From assembly GCA_030737875.1 (NCBI GenBank), contig CM060924.1, positions 150,964,197 to 151,028,196 on the forward strand: a stretch of DNA of 64,000 bases, given 5' to 3'. Shown one piece after another: positions 11,501-22,700 of the stretch (its first letter is position 1; every line of letters starts with the position of its first letter). The notes beneath the pieces were generated by a model. It was not told the DNA's origin, made no database searches, and saw only the letters and a program-made list of their open reading frames with translations. Position numbers and translations under genes: made by a program. Source of the stretch: Allium sativum. Its lineage: Eukaryota > Streptophyta > Magnoliopsida > Asparagales > Amaryllidaceae.

Positions 11501-11878
11501 TGTATAAGTGAAAAAGCACCGAGTGTTGAGTGATATAGTGAGGAGCTAATTTATATGAAAAAGTGATTGAACTGATTATTTGTAATAAACAAAATTGTCT
11601 GAAATAAAATATCATTTTATTGATGTCAAACAAAACTTGTCTATTATATTCTATTCATATACAAGTACAATATAAAGTGAATGTTTAAATAGTGGAGTTA
11701 TACAAAGTTGTACTGTTTGAATGTTAGAAATATAATATTAAATTCAAATATTATATTCCTATCTGTGTTATATATATAAAACAGTACAATAACAAACACA
11801 TTTATAATAATATATATTTGTTTGTTATCATCAAACAAAAATCATACAATTGTGTATACAACTGCGTTATATACAACA
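8581..11878 (-). mobile_element. C1 right (5') LTR, 3.3 kb
   Basis: Starts TGTTGGATCT and ends ATACAACA, giving a TGTTG/CAACA terminal inverted repeat. At 3298 bp it is much longer than usual Copia LTRs. The half next to the PBS (8581-9450) contains a gene-like patch near 9190-9360 (AATTAGGGTTTCC and a G/C-richer stretch). The middle (10000-11000) is rich in TGC, CATG and CTTG words with no clear repeat unit. The outer part carries a CCAAT/G-box cluster. The bases after it (AATTT, 11879-11883) belong to the related LTR piece C2. Confidence 0.85.
11065..11125 (-). promoter_or_regulatory. C1 CCAAT box plus paired G-boxes
   Basis: ATTGG (CCAAT on the minus strand) is at 11069-11073 and CACGTG G-boxes are at 11086-11091 and 11104-11109. 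They lie in a near-perfect palindrome of about 28 bp. The same arrangement is conserved in C2 (ATTGG 13243-13247, CACGTG 13260-13265 and 13274-13279, plus another at 13215-13220), although the LTRs differ strongly elsewhere. G-boxes bind bZIP and bHLH factors in plants, so this is a likely enhancer/promoter core of the U3. Confidence 0.65.
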
Positions 11879-14042
11879 AATTTTCTGTCCAATTTAAAAT
11901 TTAACACTTGCAAAAAATTGTGAGAAAGATTTCTGGAATAATCAGTTTTCCTTCTTAATAACAGTTGCCAAAAAATGACTACAGCAAAATCTTTTCTGAT
12001 TGATAAATTGTCGAGATTTCTGATGAATTCCTGGAAAGTTTTGCAATTAAAAAAAACTGGAACCAAATTGAAATCGCATTGCCCTTAATAAAATTCCCTT
12101 GCATGATTGTATTGCTTGCCAAAAATGATTTGAGGAATTTCTGTGAATTGACTTTTGCCTAAACATGTCTTCAATCATCTTGTTTTTCCGTTGTGCCTTG
12201 ATTACTTATACTTCTGGAAAGTAATATTGAAATTTTGGAAACTATTAAATGTTTTCCATTCCATAGTATATTGAACAGTATAAATGTAATCCATGCTGCT
12301 CCAGATTTCCACCTATTTGCATGAGCTTGCTGTGGATATGTCATTGAAACTTGTTGCAGCATATACATAAGTTTGTTGACACTTGCTTTGTATTGCCTTC
12401 ACTACTGTTGCACCATTTGAGTCCATCATTGTGCGGCGCTATCACATTCACCATGACTTTGTTCTTTACTGTCTTGCTTGAATAATATGTGGATGAACTT
12501 GAGTTTGAGTTTGATCATTATACTGCTGATCCATGTATATATGTATATCCTCACTATTTTGTGTTTACTGACTCGACTATGCTGCATCAATGTCATGGCC
12601 CCTTATCATTTTGAAACTGTGCATGTGTGAGCTGCATTACATGCTGAACCATGTAGCTTCATTAAAGACTGCCACCATGAGCTTCTTTGTTATTGGCTGA
12701 TTCTTGCCTGATCTGCCATTTGTTTGTATACAAACTTCACTATACTGTAGAGAATTATGATACTTGCACTTGAAAGCTTTGTTGTAAGCTTCTCATTTAT
12801 ACATGCATGTCTATTGCCATGCATATGTGTCACTGACATGCATGAACACCATGATAATTAAACTGCCAATTTTGTGTTATGTTGACCATGCTCCCTGTCA
12901 TCATCCCGAATTGCTGATCCACTTTGCTTGATCATGTTGAAACCATGCTTTGGTCATCTAAACTTGTCATGTAAGCCTAACTTACACCATACTTGAACAT
13001 GAACTTGAAACTGTTGCACCTGCATATTCACATCCCTGAGCTGTTGCTTGACAATTTGGGCTGATTCATTTGTGTTTTGTCAGGCGCTGAGTCGGCTTGT
13101 GCAAACTTGTTTACAATGTTGTGCTCGGCCATTTCACTTTTAATATTTGGCTCCATGCTTGCTGTATTGTTTGGGCTGTTTGTACTTGACATTTGCACTG
13201 TGTCGAGCTTGGTCCACGTGGCTGCTCCACACCTGCACACTGATTGGCGAGGCAGTGCACACGTGTATTTATACACGTGTGTATTTGCAGCCATCAGAAA
13301 AATATTTTCTGTCCCTGTACTATATATAAACTGTATAGACACAGTCGGATTAACAAATCAGATCAAGTCAGAAAAATGATGAGAAACACACCAGAAAACT
13401 GAGGCAAATAAAATTTCAAAAAATAAAATTCAAATCTGCATGTATTCAATTTTTATTTCTATTGCAGTGTACTGTGTGTGCGTTTCTGTATATGACAGGT
13501 ATGAAGAATGGACTGAATGCAGAAAGCTGTGAAGACAAAAGATAAAAGACAGAAGACAGTGAAAATGAGAAGAGTGTCAGTGTGTCTGTGTAAATAAAAT
13601 TGTATATATGAAATGCAAACTGAGTGAATGTATGAGTGTTATAGTGAGGAGCTAATGTATATGAAAGAGTGATTATACTGATTATTTGTAATAAACAAAA
13701 TCTATTTGAAATAAAAATAATATTTCATTGTTGTCAAACAGACTTGTCTATTCTATTCTGTTTATTTATAAGTACAAATATGTGAAGTGTTCAAATAGTG
13801 GAGTTAAAATAGATGTACTGTTTGAATGTTAGAAATATAATATTTATATTTTAAATAAAATACAGTAAATATTTGAATTTCTGTACAGATGTATTTTATT
13901 TGAATATAAATATTACATTCCTGTCTGTGGTGTAAATATAGAACAGTACAGTAATAAACACATTTATAAAATAATATATATTTGGTTGTTATCATCAAAC
14001 AAAAATCATATAATTGTGTATACAACTGCGTTATATACAACA
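11879..14042 (-). mobile_element. C2: partial Copia LTR related to C1
   Basis: Ends ATACAACA like C1, and its last 850 bp or so (13190-14042) align with 11020-11878. The inner part (11879-13000) shares style but aligns poorly. It has no start of its own in the window: the piece begins exactly where C1 ends, so C1 is best read as inserted into C2. C2 in turn is flanked on the right by D LTR sequence starting AAGAT. Whether it is a solo LTR or a full element is hidden outside the window. Confidence 0.75.
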
Positions 14043-14571
14043 AAGATAACATGGCACGAATAAACTGAAAGTAAACATAAGCATGATGACAAGATAAGAT
14101 ACATGCACGATAACTAAAAATATCATCATATGATTGCTGTCATGTATAACATTGCAGGGTTCCCATTCAAGATGAACTAAGTATAATTTCGTAAGATTTC
14201 TATCGAGCATCGCAAGATTTCTCTGCTTCACCATTAAAATGATATCTATTTGCTCTGCACCACCTAACTAGGGTCCTGACTAGTCATTTATATTAAATGC
14301 TAATATTGGAACGCGATCCCAATCCCCGCAGTGGTAGCCTTCTGGTATACATCTAGTATGAGGATTCCACCTCAATTAGCCCAATTTCCATGAAGATGTT
14401 AGATGTACCCTTACTACCCTATCGATCGGCTCCCTACCTGTACGCATGTGTCACGTGTTTCATACGGCCCTATTTGATTGTAGATACCTATGCTGGTCCC
14501 ACCATGGGGTGTATCAAGTCCCATGGTGGCGGCCCGACACACAACTTCTAGAATGCATAGGGTATACTACT
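14043..14571 (-). mobile_element. D left LTR, first visible segment
   Basis: Aligns with 48448-48976 of the right D LTR. C2 interrupts it on the left and A on the right. The last five bases, CTACT (14567-14571), are the left TSD of A. The preceding 455 bp or so of this LTR must lie outside the window. Confidence 0.88.
14567..14571. repeat. TSD of A, left copy (CTACT)
   Basis: CTACT here and at 42488-42492 flank the two ends of A. The sister D LTR reads CTACA at 48972-48976 without insertion. A 5-bp TSD is standard for LTR retrotransposon integrase. Confidence 0.9.
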
Positions 14572-15032
14572 TGTGATGGCCTGGAATTTCGCTCGATCCG
14601 AATCAGTCGTTAAACCGATCTAGACCATTCAAATCCCCTGATCGTTTGAGAACAGGACAAATCAGAACACAAACAGAAGAACATTTCATTGCTATCACAA
14701 CAATTCCATCGGAATACAAGAATATACATAGTATAAATGAATAAATTACATTCAATAAATATCAGATTACAATACATTAATATAGCAGTGGAAAAATAAT
14801 ACAAAGTACAACTGAAGGTGATATACGGATATAGAGCTTTCCGGATATCATTCCAGTTGTAAACCAAGATCCTGTGAATATAAATCTGGAAAACCAAAAC
14901 TACTAGCTGCCCGTGTCGAAAATAGGGGCGCCCAGAGTTTAGGTTAAAACAATAAACTCCAGGTCAGTCATGTGACTGGTGTGAGAACTAAAACAGTTAT
15001 TAATATTGGTTTTAAAGTTAGGTAAATCAAGG

Positions 15033-15060
15033 GACCACGCCGTATAACACGGAACGGGTT
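15033..15060 (-). promoter_or_regulatory. Conserved CCGT/ACGG hairpin motif, A left LTR
   Basis: GACCACGCCGTATAACACGG followed by AACGGGTT. It contains CCGT and ACGG as stem arms with a 5-nt loop, and outer ACC/GGT pairing. Other copies are at 3762-3789 (A'), 17050-17077 and 25735-25762 (B), 36359-36386 (A right), 54737-54762 and 61999-62024 (E). In E the loop is 3 nt but the stem is kept. Confidence 0.75.
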
Positions 15061-16564
15061 TCCTCCCAAGAATACCAGTGCATAGAACAAACAGCGCAAT
15101 GCTAAATAAAGAAAAATGAAGCTGTTATAAGACCCAGGTCCCATCACACAATGCAACGCAAGCCGGAGGATAGGGTTTTCCCTTATAACAGCCGAAGCAT
15201 GCTTGATACATTTAAAACACATTATTTGATACTATTATAGGTGTATAGTGTCAAAACAATTTCAATCATAAGTATCAATCATAAGCGGCATAGCTACCAT
15301 CTACTATGTCGCCATAATAGTTCTACAATTAAAACCGCAATACACGTATTGGAAATTGGATTTCCGTCATGAGTCGAGGCAAGGGGCAAGCTCCTCTCTG
15401 CTTCGAGACACTCTAGCAAATGCTCAGGACTACGCACTCTGGGCAGCCACTGGATCGGTTAGGCCGGTCCTCTCTTACGTTTGAGGATTAGTTATTCCTG
15501 AACACACGATTCCCGGTCCTTACAGACCTATAATCGAGGCACCTCATTCCAACAACCACAAAGGTGAAAAGTATATAAATGTCAGGGCTGGTAAGAAACT
15601 GACACCACCAAAGCTAGAAAGAAACGTCGTATTCTCCCAACGGTCCGTATCCCTTTTTTAACTCATACCGAGGTGTGAGGCTCGCGAATCCACGCTATAC
15701 ACAAAGCTGCCACGTAGGCCGTGCTTTGATCATCAACCAAAATACTTTGCTTTTCAACAGAAGCCTTGATCCATGCAACTCAGCATGCGACACAGGCAGT
15801 TCATGCCATGCGATTGATATCTATCGATATATAACCTCTAAGCTCGTACGTCTCACAGAAGGGCGTTAAGCAAGATAATAAATTCTCCGCCGCCAAACAG
15901 ATATATATTTAATAGAAATCAATCAACACAGAATAAAATCCAATGTCAGACACCCATTCCATTTACAAGTTCGTTCTGGGTCTGAACGAAACCGGAGGCA
16001 CTTTCCTCGCATATCCATCGATCTCCAGGTACGTCTGGACGACCACCAACCGATTCCCTCATCTTGGGTGTACAGCCCAATCAAGATCATCAGTAATCAC
16101 CCAAACGATGTGAAGACTTTTGGTCTTCAACCACCGTCTTCACCTTCGACATATCGTCGAATCGGTTATTCAGAATGGGTATAAACCCGGACTTTCCGAA
16201 CAACCCGCATATATTAAAAACAAATATTACACAAACACAACATACACATCATTCCAATTCAGAATATTCTTTGGGAAAGGTTCCCATTAATTTTATCCAA
16301 GATAAATTCTTTAAAATCTATCCTTTAATCTTCCTTTGGATGTCGTTTCAAACCAAATTATGGTTTTTCAAAACTAGTCGAGATTAGCGAACCACACCGA
16401 AGTAATTATTATTTTTATTTCCCAATCCCAACCTATTCATCCCATGAAGCAAAACTGGTAATACTCCATATCTAATACCACGGTGTTATCGGGAAAATTA
16501 ATTACCATTTCACGTTCAAATCTAATTAAAGATTTGACTATCGTTTTGGAGCAAAACTGGTGAT

Positions 16565-16569
16565 ACTCC
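16565..16569. repeat. TSD of B, left copy (ACTCC)
   Basis: ACTCC recurs at 30305-30309 just after B. The uninterrupted site GGTGATACTCCATTCTCGC is present in the right LTR of A with ACTCC at 37889-37893. Confidence 0.95.
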
Positions 16570-18629
16570 TGTAATGACCCGAAAATCCGGTAGAATTTGA
16601 GCTGATCAAAAACACAAGTCCAACCCCAAATATCACGGAAATTCGAACCATTAATAGAAAGAAGTTAAAGGGTGAGGATAGGTAAGATAGAAACTTAGAA
16701 TAGAAGAAGAAGAAGAACACAACATCAGAGTAACACGAATCTCACAGCGGAACGAATAACATATAATATATATAACATAACTTGAAATATACATCTGTAC
16801 TTGAATATACATCAATATCAAAGTACATCATTTACAACACAGCAGAAATAACTATAGCTATATGATCCTGAAGCCTCCTGCTCCAAGCTCTTCCAGTATA
16901 TTTGAAAATTACCGACTACTTGACTGCCCGTACAAATTTAGGCACCCAAGAGTTTAGGGAAAACAACAAAGTAAACTCCGGGTCAGTCATGGGACTGGTA
17001 TGAGTAAACAGTTTAAAACAGTTTCAGAAAACTAAATGATATCTCATAAGACCACGCCGTATAACACGGAACGGGTTTTTCCCTTATGAAAATCCAAACA
17101 CTTGACTTATCTTTATATCAAAACTCTTTTGATATTATAATAATGTCTAAATCAAGTAAATAACAATCTAGTGGAACGTTTGCATCTTACGTTCCACATA
17201 TATATACGATCAAAACCGCAAGCACGTATTGGGTAATGGATTTCCAACTATGACAAGGTATGGAGCCACCTTCCGCTGGTATATCTCTAGAGGAGAATAC
17301 ACCGAGTTCAACAAGAACATCTTGCAATTCAGCCACACATGACCGACCACTCATTTCGCTTGAGTGTATCGAATGTATATCACCAACGATTGGGATCAGC
17401 AACCGTTTCCCGAATGGGACAGCATCGACAATAGATTTTTAGAAGTAAATGAAACTCTAGATCAGGTGATTATACACCCTAATAGGTGCGACCTACGTAG
17501 CCATGCTGCTTGCCCGATTTCTGTCATTTACCGGTTGATGAGGCTAGAAGTTACGCTTTATCATCACACCAGATTCACTTCGAATGTCACATCGTCAAAT
17601 CCATCAAATCACCGATTTACGTCTACAACAGTACATTACGTGTTAGCTAAAAGAAGTTTCCTTCTCCGCTTCCACTCTTGGTACGGTTGAAGAAATCAAT
17701 GTACGTGACCTTTCTGGAAATACTCTGTCAGACATTCATCCATACACGTCACCCAAGAACAGGATGAACCGAAGGCGCTATTTCTATAAATAGAAAAAGT
17801 CCTTGCACTCTACTCCGTCTTCGATTATCTTTATATAATCTGATTCGCATGCTACTGCCGATATGGAGTGGTTCTTCGGATAATAATCCAACCAGTCTCT
17901 CCATATTGACAACGATGGTCAAAACTTCGATAGTCTGTGTTTTAACTATCGAATAAAAACAAGTCTTTCGATAGTCGATGATTTAACTATCGAATAAAAC
18001 AAGTGTTCATCCAAACATCCAACAATCACTGAACCTTTAATTAATATTCCATTAATTAAATCTCTTTTCTATTTCTTTATCAATATTTGTTAACCAAATA
18101 TTTTCAATAACCATATTGGCCTTTTACGTTATTTGGAAAACATTTCCGAATATCGCCTTCTTTTATTTTCTAAACTTTAGAAAATATTCATTATTCTATT
18201 TCCAAGCTTTGCACATATTTGGGTTAAAACAGATGTTGTGTAAAACATCGTTACGACAACCCAAATACAGTATTTAACGAATTCTTATTCCACATTGATC
18301 TTCGAGCCTGAATCTTGCTACTTATCGGTATATCATGAAATCAACCAAGTTGGGGTATAATTACCTCTCAGACCTTGACTGAATAACATTTAACGTCAAA
18401 ACAGACAAGACTACTTACTCGAATAATCAATACCATACAACTGATTATTCACCTTTAAACACATATACATTTTCTCTTTCTATTCCTACGAGATTTTATT
18501 CTTATACTTACCTTTTTATTTTACTATTCTATTTCTAAGTTCGTTTTCTAATCGACTTCTATATATTTTGATATGTTAATTTCTAACTATCAAATTATCT
18601 TAAAAAAATATTCTATCTCCTTAAATTCC

Positions 18630-18800
18630 CGGAAAAATTTGCCATAACCTCCTTTGTACCGGGAGCATCGGGAAATTTCAAATAGCTTTCCCGGTCCTTC
18701 TCATCTCAAAAAGAAAAAGAAAAAGCCAAGCGGCTAGCCGATACGGCGCATAAAATCTCATATGGAAATTAAATACGTACCTTTTGGTCGGGCATTCTAT
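18630..18800 (-). other. Pre-PPT module located inside B LTR (left copy)
   Basis: GCCATAACCTCCTTTGTACC (18641 on), the AAAAGCCAAGCGGCTAGCC segment and GTACCTTTTGGTCGGGC also occur, in the same order, in the internal region of A (35018-35205) just upstream of its PPT, and in E (56300-56560) upstream of its PPT. In B the module sits 2.8 kb inside the LTR instead. The second LTR has it at 27310-27480. Confidence 0.75.
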
Positions 18801-19019
18801 TTATTTCACTTCTATACTTTATTCCATACCTGTCTCCTGTATGTCTATACCTGTCCAATCTATTTTAACTATAGCAATCGTTTTAACTCAATTTGTTTAT
18901 TAAATCTGTTACTTAACTTTTCAGTCTATTTCACCTTTATATTTGAACATGACATGTACAAATATATTTTAACTGCATATTAACAAATTCTAATTATACT
19001 TATACTCTCGTTCCCTTAT

Positions 19020-19345
19020 CGACTTCTCTATTCAAATTCCAATTCAATTCTATTTGAATTCTCTTTATTTAAACTTCATTTGAATTCTATTTTTCAAATT
19101 CTATAGTTTAAAGTCCATTTGAATTTCTATATTCAAATCGTTTAAAGCACCTTTGAATTTCTATATTCAAATTCTATAGTTTAAAGTCTATTTGAATTTC
19201 TATATTTAAATCTATATTCAAAGTCTATTTGAATTTCTATATTCAAATTCCATTTGAAATACTATATTCAAATTCTATAGTTTAAAGTCCATTTGAATTT
19301 GATTATTCAAATCTCTATTTCAATTCCTTAAATTCTAAGTCCATT
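19020..19345. repeat. TTCAAATT/TTTGAATT-rich degenerate repeats, B left LTR
   Basis: Repeated words such as ATTTGAATTTCTATATTCAA and TTCTATAGTTTAAAGTCCA recur with irregular spacing. The copy in the right LTR is 27700-28030. Similar words fill 24010-24600 of the internal region. Many are self-complementary (TTCAAAT/ATTTGAA). Confidence 0.7.
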
Positions 19346-19362
19346 TGAATTCTCGGCATTTA

Positions 19363-19586
19363 TTTATAAACAACGTTTATATCTTCAATTCAAATCCCAC
19401 CTTTCCATTTATAAACAACGTTTATAAATTCAATTCAAATCCCATATTTTCATTTATAAACAAAGTTTGTAAATTTGATTCAAATCCTATCTTTTCATTT
19501 ATAAACAACGTTTATAAATTCGATTCAAATTCCATCCTTTTCATTTATAAACAACTTTATAAATTCGATTCACTTGTTTTATATAC
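19363..19586. repeat. 45-bp tandem array, B left LTR (5 copies)
   Basis: TTTATAAAC recurs at 19363, 19408, 19453, 19498 and 19544 (45, 45, 45, 46 bp). Each unit holds the inverted repeat TTTATAAAC..GTTTATAAA. As 45 is a multiple of three, the plus strand reads as a 15-residue repeat, which is not evidence of a gene. Confidence 0.93.
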
Positions 19587-19823
19587 TTTCAAAACAAGTT
19601 AAATATTTTCTATAGTTCCTTTAAAATTCAAATTCTATTTATAAAAATAGAATTTCATTTTTAAATATCAAATACCCTTTTGATGTTTTTATGAATCAAT
19701 ATCTCAAGCCCCCAGTGATATTTACACAATCAAATCAACCAATTTTCAATCATTTGATTTGTAACACATCATATATGAATATATATGAAATCAAACAAAC
19801 AACAATAGATAATATATATTTTT

Positions 19824-19845
19824 GAGGAATCCAGTTGGATTCCTC
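19824..19845 (-). promoter_or_regulatory. Hairpin GAGGAATCCA/TGGATTCCTC, B left LTR
   Basis: A perfect 10-bp stem with a 2-nt loop. It is repeated at 28507-28528 (B right) and found in the homologous place of E (51919-51940 and 59184-59205). It would form a strong RNA hairpin in the transcribed LTR. Confidence 0.75.
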
Positions 19846-20152
19846 CAACCTGTTTCCCTGCATCCACAGACGTTAGCACATAAATAATACCCATCCTGCT
19901 TCGAGGCAGAATATCGCGGTATAGAAGGTCATCCACTAATCATAGCGTGGGGCGTATAGGGTAATCATCCGCTATGAAACTGCGGGCATCCGCTAATGAA
20001 ACTGCGGGAATCCAACCAATCATCAACCCAACATATATATATAATAGTCAACCAATCCTAAATAACTAATATATATTTTTAAAACAATCAGACAGCATTC
20101 AAACAAGCATAACAATTATTTTTAACGATATAAAAATAAATTCTAAATAAAA

Positions 20153-20169
20153 GGTGAGATTTACTCACC
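20153..20169 (-). promoter_or_regulatory. GGTGAG/CTCACC hairpin, B left LTR
   Basis: A 6-bp stem with a 5-nt loop. In element orientation it reads CGGTGAGTAAATCTCACC, so a GTGAGT splice-donor-like word lies in the 5' arm. Counterparts with different loops are at 28844-28860 (B right), 32933-32947 and 40521-40535 (A), 51672-51686 and 58917-58931 (E). Confidence 0.75.
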
Positions 20170-21033
20170 GTGGTATTTTATTTCGATCCACTCCATTTTA
20201 ATCCAATTTAATTTCAGCTTATGAGATCCCCAGCTTATGCATTTTTGATCGACTTCATTCGTTAAAACCTTGTATAAATTAAATATGATATTTAATTTAA
20301 CCTACATAACCATTTAAATAATTCTTACTTGTTAATTAAAAATTAAATAAATAAACTTAGTTACCTAAATCACGATTTTCCAAACAGCCCCTAAGACTGC
20401 AGTCTTCTTTTCGGCATTTCACCGAACACCACACAGTCAACTACCCACTTTAAATTCTATCTTCTCCTTTTTAATTCTCTCTTCCTAACTGAAAACAATT
20501 GCTGAAGCTTGTTGCTTGACTGCCCCTAATTTCTCTCGACCTTCTGCATTCACCAATCCCTTAACCCATGCTACAGTGAGTAGCAGCATTCCTCCTTCGA
20601 ACAGAATCTGATCCGAACCCTTTTTTTCTGCATCGACCCTACTTCAAGTTTATCCTCATCGCAACTGAAGTCGCAGCTCCTCACGCGACTGCTTCCAGCA
20701 AGGATCAAGCTTCGGGGATCCTAGATCGTCATCAGATAATCGAACTCCACCCAGTTCGATTTCCAGTCCACTCCATCTATCAATAACGAACTCCACTCCT
20801 TCGAAACGCAACCCAGTTGTCACCAGTAGTAGTTCGATTTTCTAACGTCGGCCTTCTCTAGGGTGCAACGTCCTCCTTCCAATGATTTTCCCCATTCGCG
20901 ATGTTTGATTTCGATTTGGTTTCGCTCTCGATTGATTTGGAAACTGGTTTGGGGATTTTTATTTTGCTTGAAATGGTTTTTTTTTCCAAAAAGAATCGGT
21001 TCCGTCGAAATGAAAATAAGGGTAGGTAGCGGT

Positions 21034-21050
21034 TGTATATATAATAGGAG
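21034..21050 (-). promoter_or_regulatory. Candidate TATA box of B left LTR
   Basis: The minus strand reads CTCCTATTATATATACAACC, a strong plant-type TATA element about 570 bp from the LTR start, followed by a more GC-balanced leader (20400-21000). It is kept in the right LTR near 29725-29745. It would place most of the LTR in R/U5. Inferred from sequence only. Confidence 0.55.
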
Positions 21051-21615
21051 AAGGAACAGATCGTGGCATTAATTTCTTCATTCATTTCTGAGTGGTTGAG
21101 GAAAGGAACACCTCCCTGTGAACGGTGGAATGAAGAAGGCTACTCATTATTTTATTTTAATTTATTTTTGAACTTGTATCCTTTAAATTAAAATATTTCT
21201 TGACTGCGAACTCCTTTCTGAACCCAACAACTGTCATTTCTGGGGTAAAACTACTATTCTGAACCCACTGGGATAAGTATCGAAGTCCAGTTCGATCATC
21301 CCGAACAGATATTAATTTAAATCGATTTAATTTAAATTTCAAACCATTTAAATTCTTCGATAATTATTGAATATTATTATTCTAATTCAAACAGAATTAT
21401 GTATTGATTATCTGAACTGATTTCAAATCAGTTTTCATTTCGAATTTAGTTATTCGCTGATTCCTTATTTTGATAATTTAATATATACGATATTAAATCG
21501 AAATCGATATTTAAATCAATAACGTAAATATAAAAATTCATTTATATTATCAAGTAAATATTTAAATCCATTCTAAATATTTAAAATTAGTTGGTCGAAA
21601 TCCCGGTTCATTACA

Positions 21616-21633
21616 ATCTTCCCCACTTAAAAT
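21616..21633 (-). other. B polypurine tract
   Basis: Minus strand ATTTTAAGTGGGGAAGAT abuts the 3' LTR, preceded by AATTTCGAGGACGAAAT. That phrase is the fossil C-terminal coding end of Tekay/Del-type Gypsy pol and identifies the parental lineage. Confidence 0.88.
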
Positions 21634-21739
21634 AATTTCGTCCTCGAAATTGCTAAGGTAGAAAAAGTGCTAAAAACCCATTAACTTTTCAAAACTTATT
21701 GATGTTGATACTCAACATTTCAAACTTCCTTACGTAACT

Positions 21740-22700
21740 CTGTTTCGAATAAATCCATATTCGATAACTCCTCCCTTCGAATAACTATATTCGATAATCT
21801 CTATTTCTAATAACTAGATTCGAAAACCCTTCTTCGAATAAACTATATTCGATTTACTCAATTCAATTTTACTCTTATCAATTAACTCTATTGGATTTTA
21901 CTCTTATCGATTAACTCCATCGAATAACTAAATTTGATAACTCCTTCGAATAACCAATATTCTATAACTCACTTCGATTAAACTAATCGATAACTCTTTT
22001 CAATTAAACTATAATCGATAACTCATTTCGATTAAACTATAATCGATAACTCATTTCGATTAACAAATAATCGATAACTCCTTCGATTAACTAATAATTG
22101 ATAACTCCTTTCGATTAACTAATAATTGATAACTCCTTTTGAATAACCAAATTCGATAATTCCCTTTGAATAACCAAATTCGATAATTCCCTTCGAATAA
22201 ACTATATTCGATAGCTCCTTTAATTCTATCCGAATAAACTATATTCGATTAACTCCTTTCGCTTGACTCTAGATCGCAGCGATCACAATGGTTACGCCTG
22301 ATTCCCCCAGGAAACATCCGACCGCCCTAGGCTATCTGCAGCCCTGCAAATTACGCTAGCAGTCGTACGAAATGGCAACTTATCCTGAGTAACTATGTTT
22401 GACTAATTTTATCTCAGTACTATATTCGATCAACTTTAATTGAATAACTATCATTCAATTAAATTCTAATTCGATTTACTATGTTCAATTAACTCTATCG
22501 GGTTAACTCTAAATTTGAATAACAAATATTCGATAAATTCTGATTGAATCACTAATATTCAACTAACTCTACGGATTAACCCTAACTGGTTAACTCTAAC
22601 TGGTTAATTCTTTCTCTAATCGATTTATCCTAACTCTAATCGATTATTTCTAACTCTAATCGACTTCTCCTATTCGAATAACTCCTATTCGATAGCGTTT
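21740..22700. repeat. Degenerate TCGATAACTCC/TTCGAATAAC array, B internal
   Basis: Units of roughly 25-30 bp alternate TTCGAATAACTATATTCGAT and TCGATTAACTAATAATCGAT with frequent changes. Many units are inverted repeats around TCGA. A short higher-GC stretch without the repeat interrupts at 22270-22400. The equivalent array in E is in its LTR (53000-53420, 60250-60660), in inverted orientation. Confidence 0.8.

Larger units (their letters stand above)
4222..11878 (-). mobile_element. Element C1: Ty1/Copia (SIRE-like), gag-only, non-autonomous
   Basis: Minus-strand LTR retrotransposon. The right (5') LTR is 8581-11878. The internal region is 4289-8580 and holds one long Gag frame. Only the last 67 bp of the left (3') LTR remain here (4222-4288, matching 11812-11878), because A' is inserted in it. 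PBS and PPT are both recognisable. The PPT context, read on the minus strand, is ATCATCAAAAGGGGGAGATT, typical of SIRE/Maximus Copia elements. No protease, integrase, reverse transcriptase or RNase H was seen, so it needs enzymes supplied in trans. It matches the description of TR-GAG elements. Confidence 0.85.
14572..16569 (-). mobile_element. A left (3') LTR, outer segment up to the B insertion
   Basis: Begins TGTGATGGCC and aligns with the right LTR from 35898. In the first 258 bp I count about 10 differences between the two LTRs by eye. It contains the conserved terminal block, with the 28-bp hairpin motif at 15033-15060. It is broken at 16569 by B, and the LTR resumes at 30305. Confidence 0.9.
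16570..21615 (-). mobile_element. B left (3') LTR, 5046 bp
   Basis: Starts TGTAATGACCC and ends GGTTCATTACA, a near-perfect 12-bp terminal inverted repeat. It aligns end to end with 25255-30304. In the first 720 bp or so I count about 13 differences, fewer per base than in A or E, consistent with B being the younger insertion. In element order (right to left) it holds a TATA box near 21040, two hairpins (20153-20169, 19824-19845), a 45-bp array, the pre-PPT-like module (18630-18800), and the conserved terminal block. Its open frames (for example 17364-17690) have no recognisable protein. Confidence 0.93.

Noticed and set aside
17364..17690. 108-codon frame conserved at 26048-26374
   Set aside because: Conserved only because both are B LTR copies. 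The E LTR homologue does not keep the frame, and no motif is seen.
19363..19586. Regular direct repeats, possible CRISPR array
   Set aside because: Units are contiguous without unique spacers, the context is a plant LTR, and no cas genes exist here. The same applies to the 27-, 34- and 68-bp arrays.
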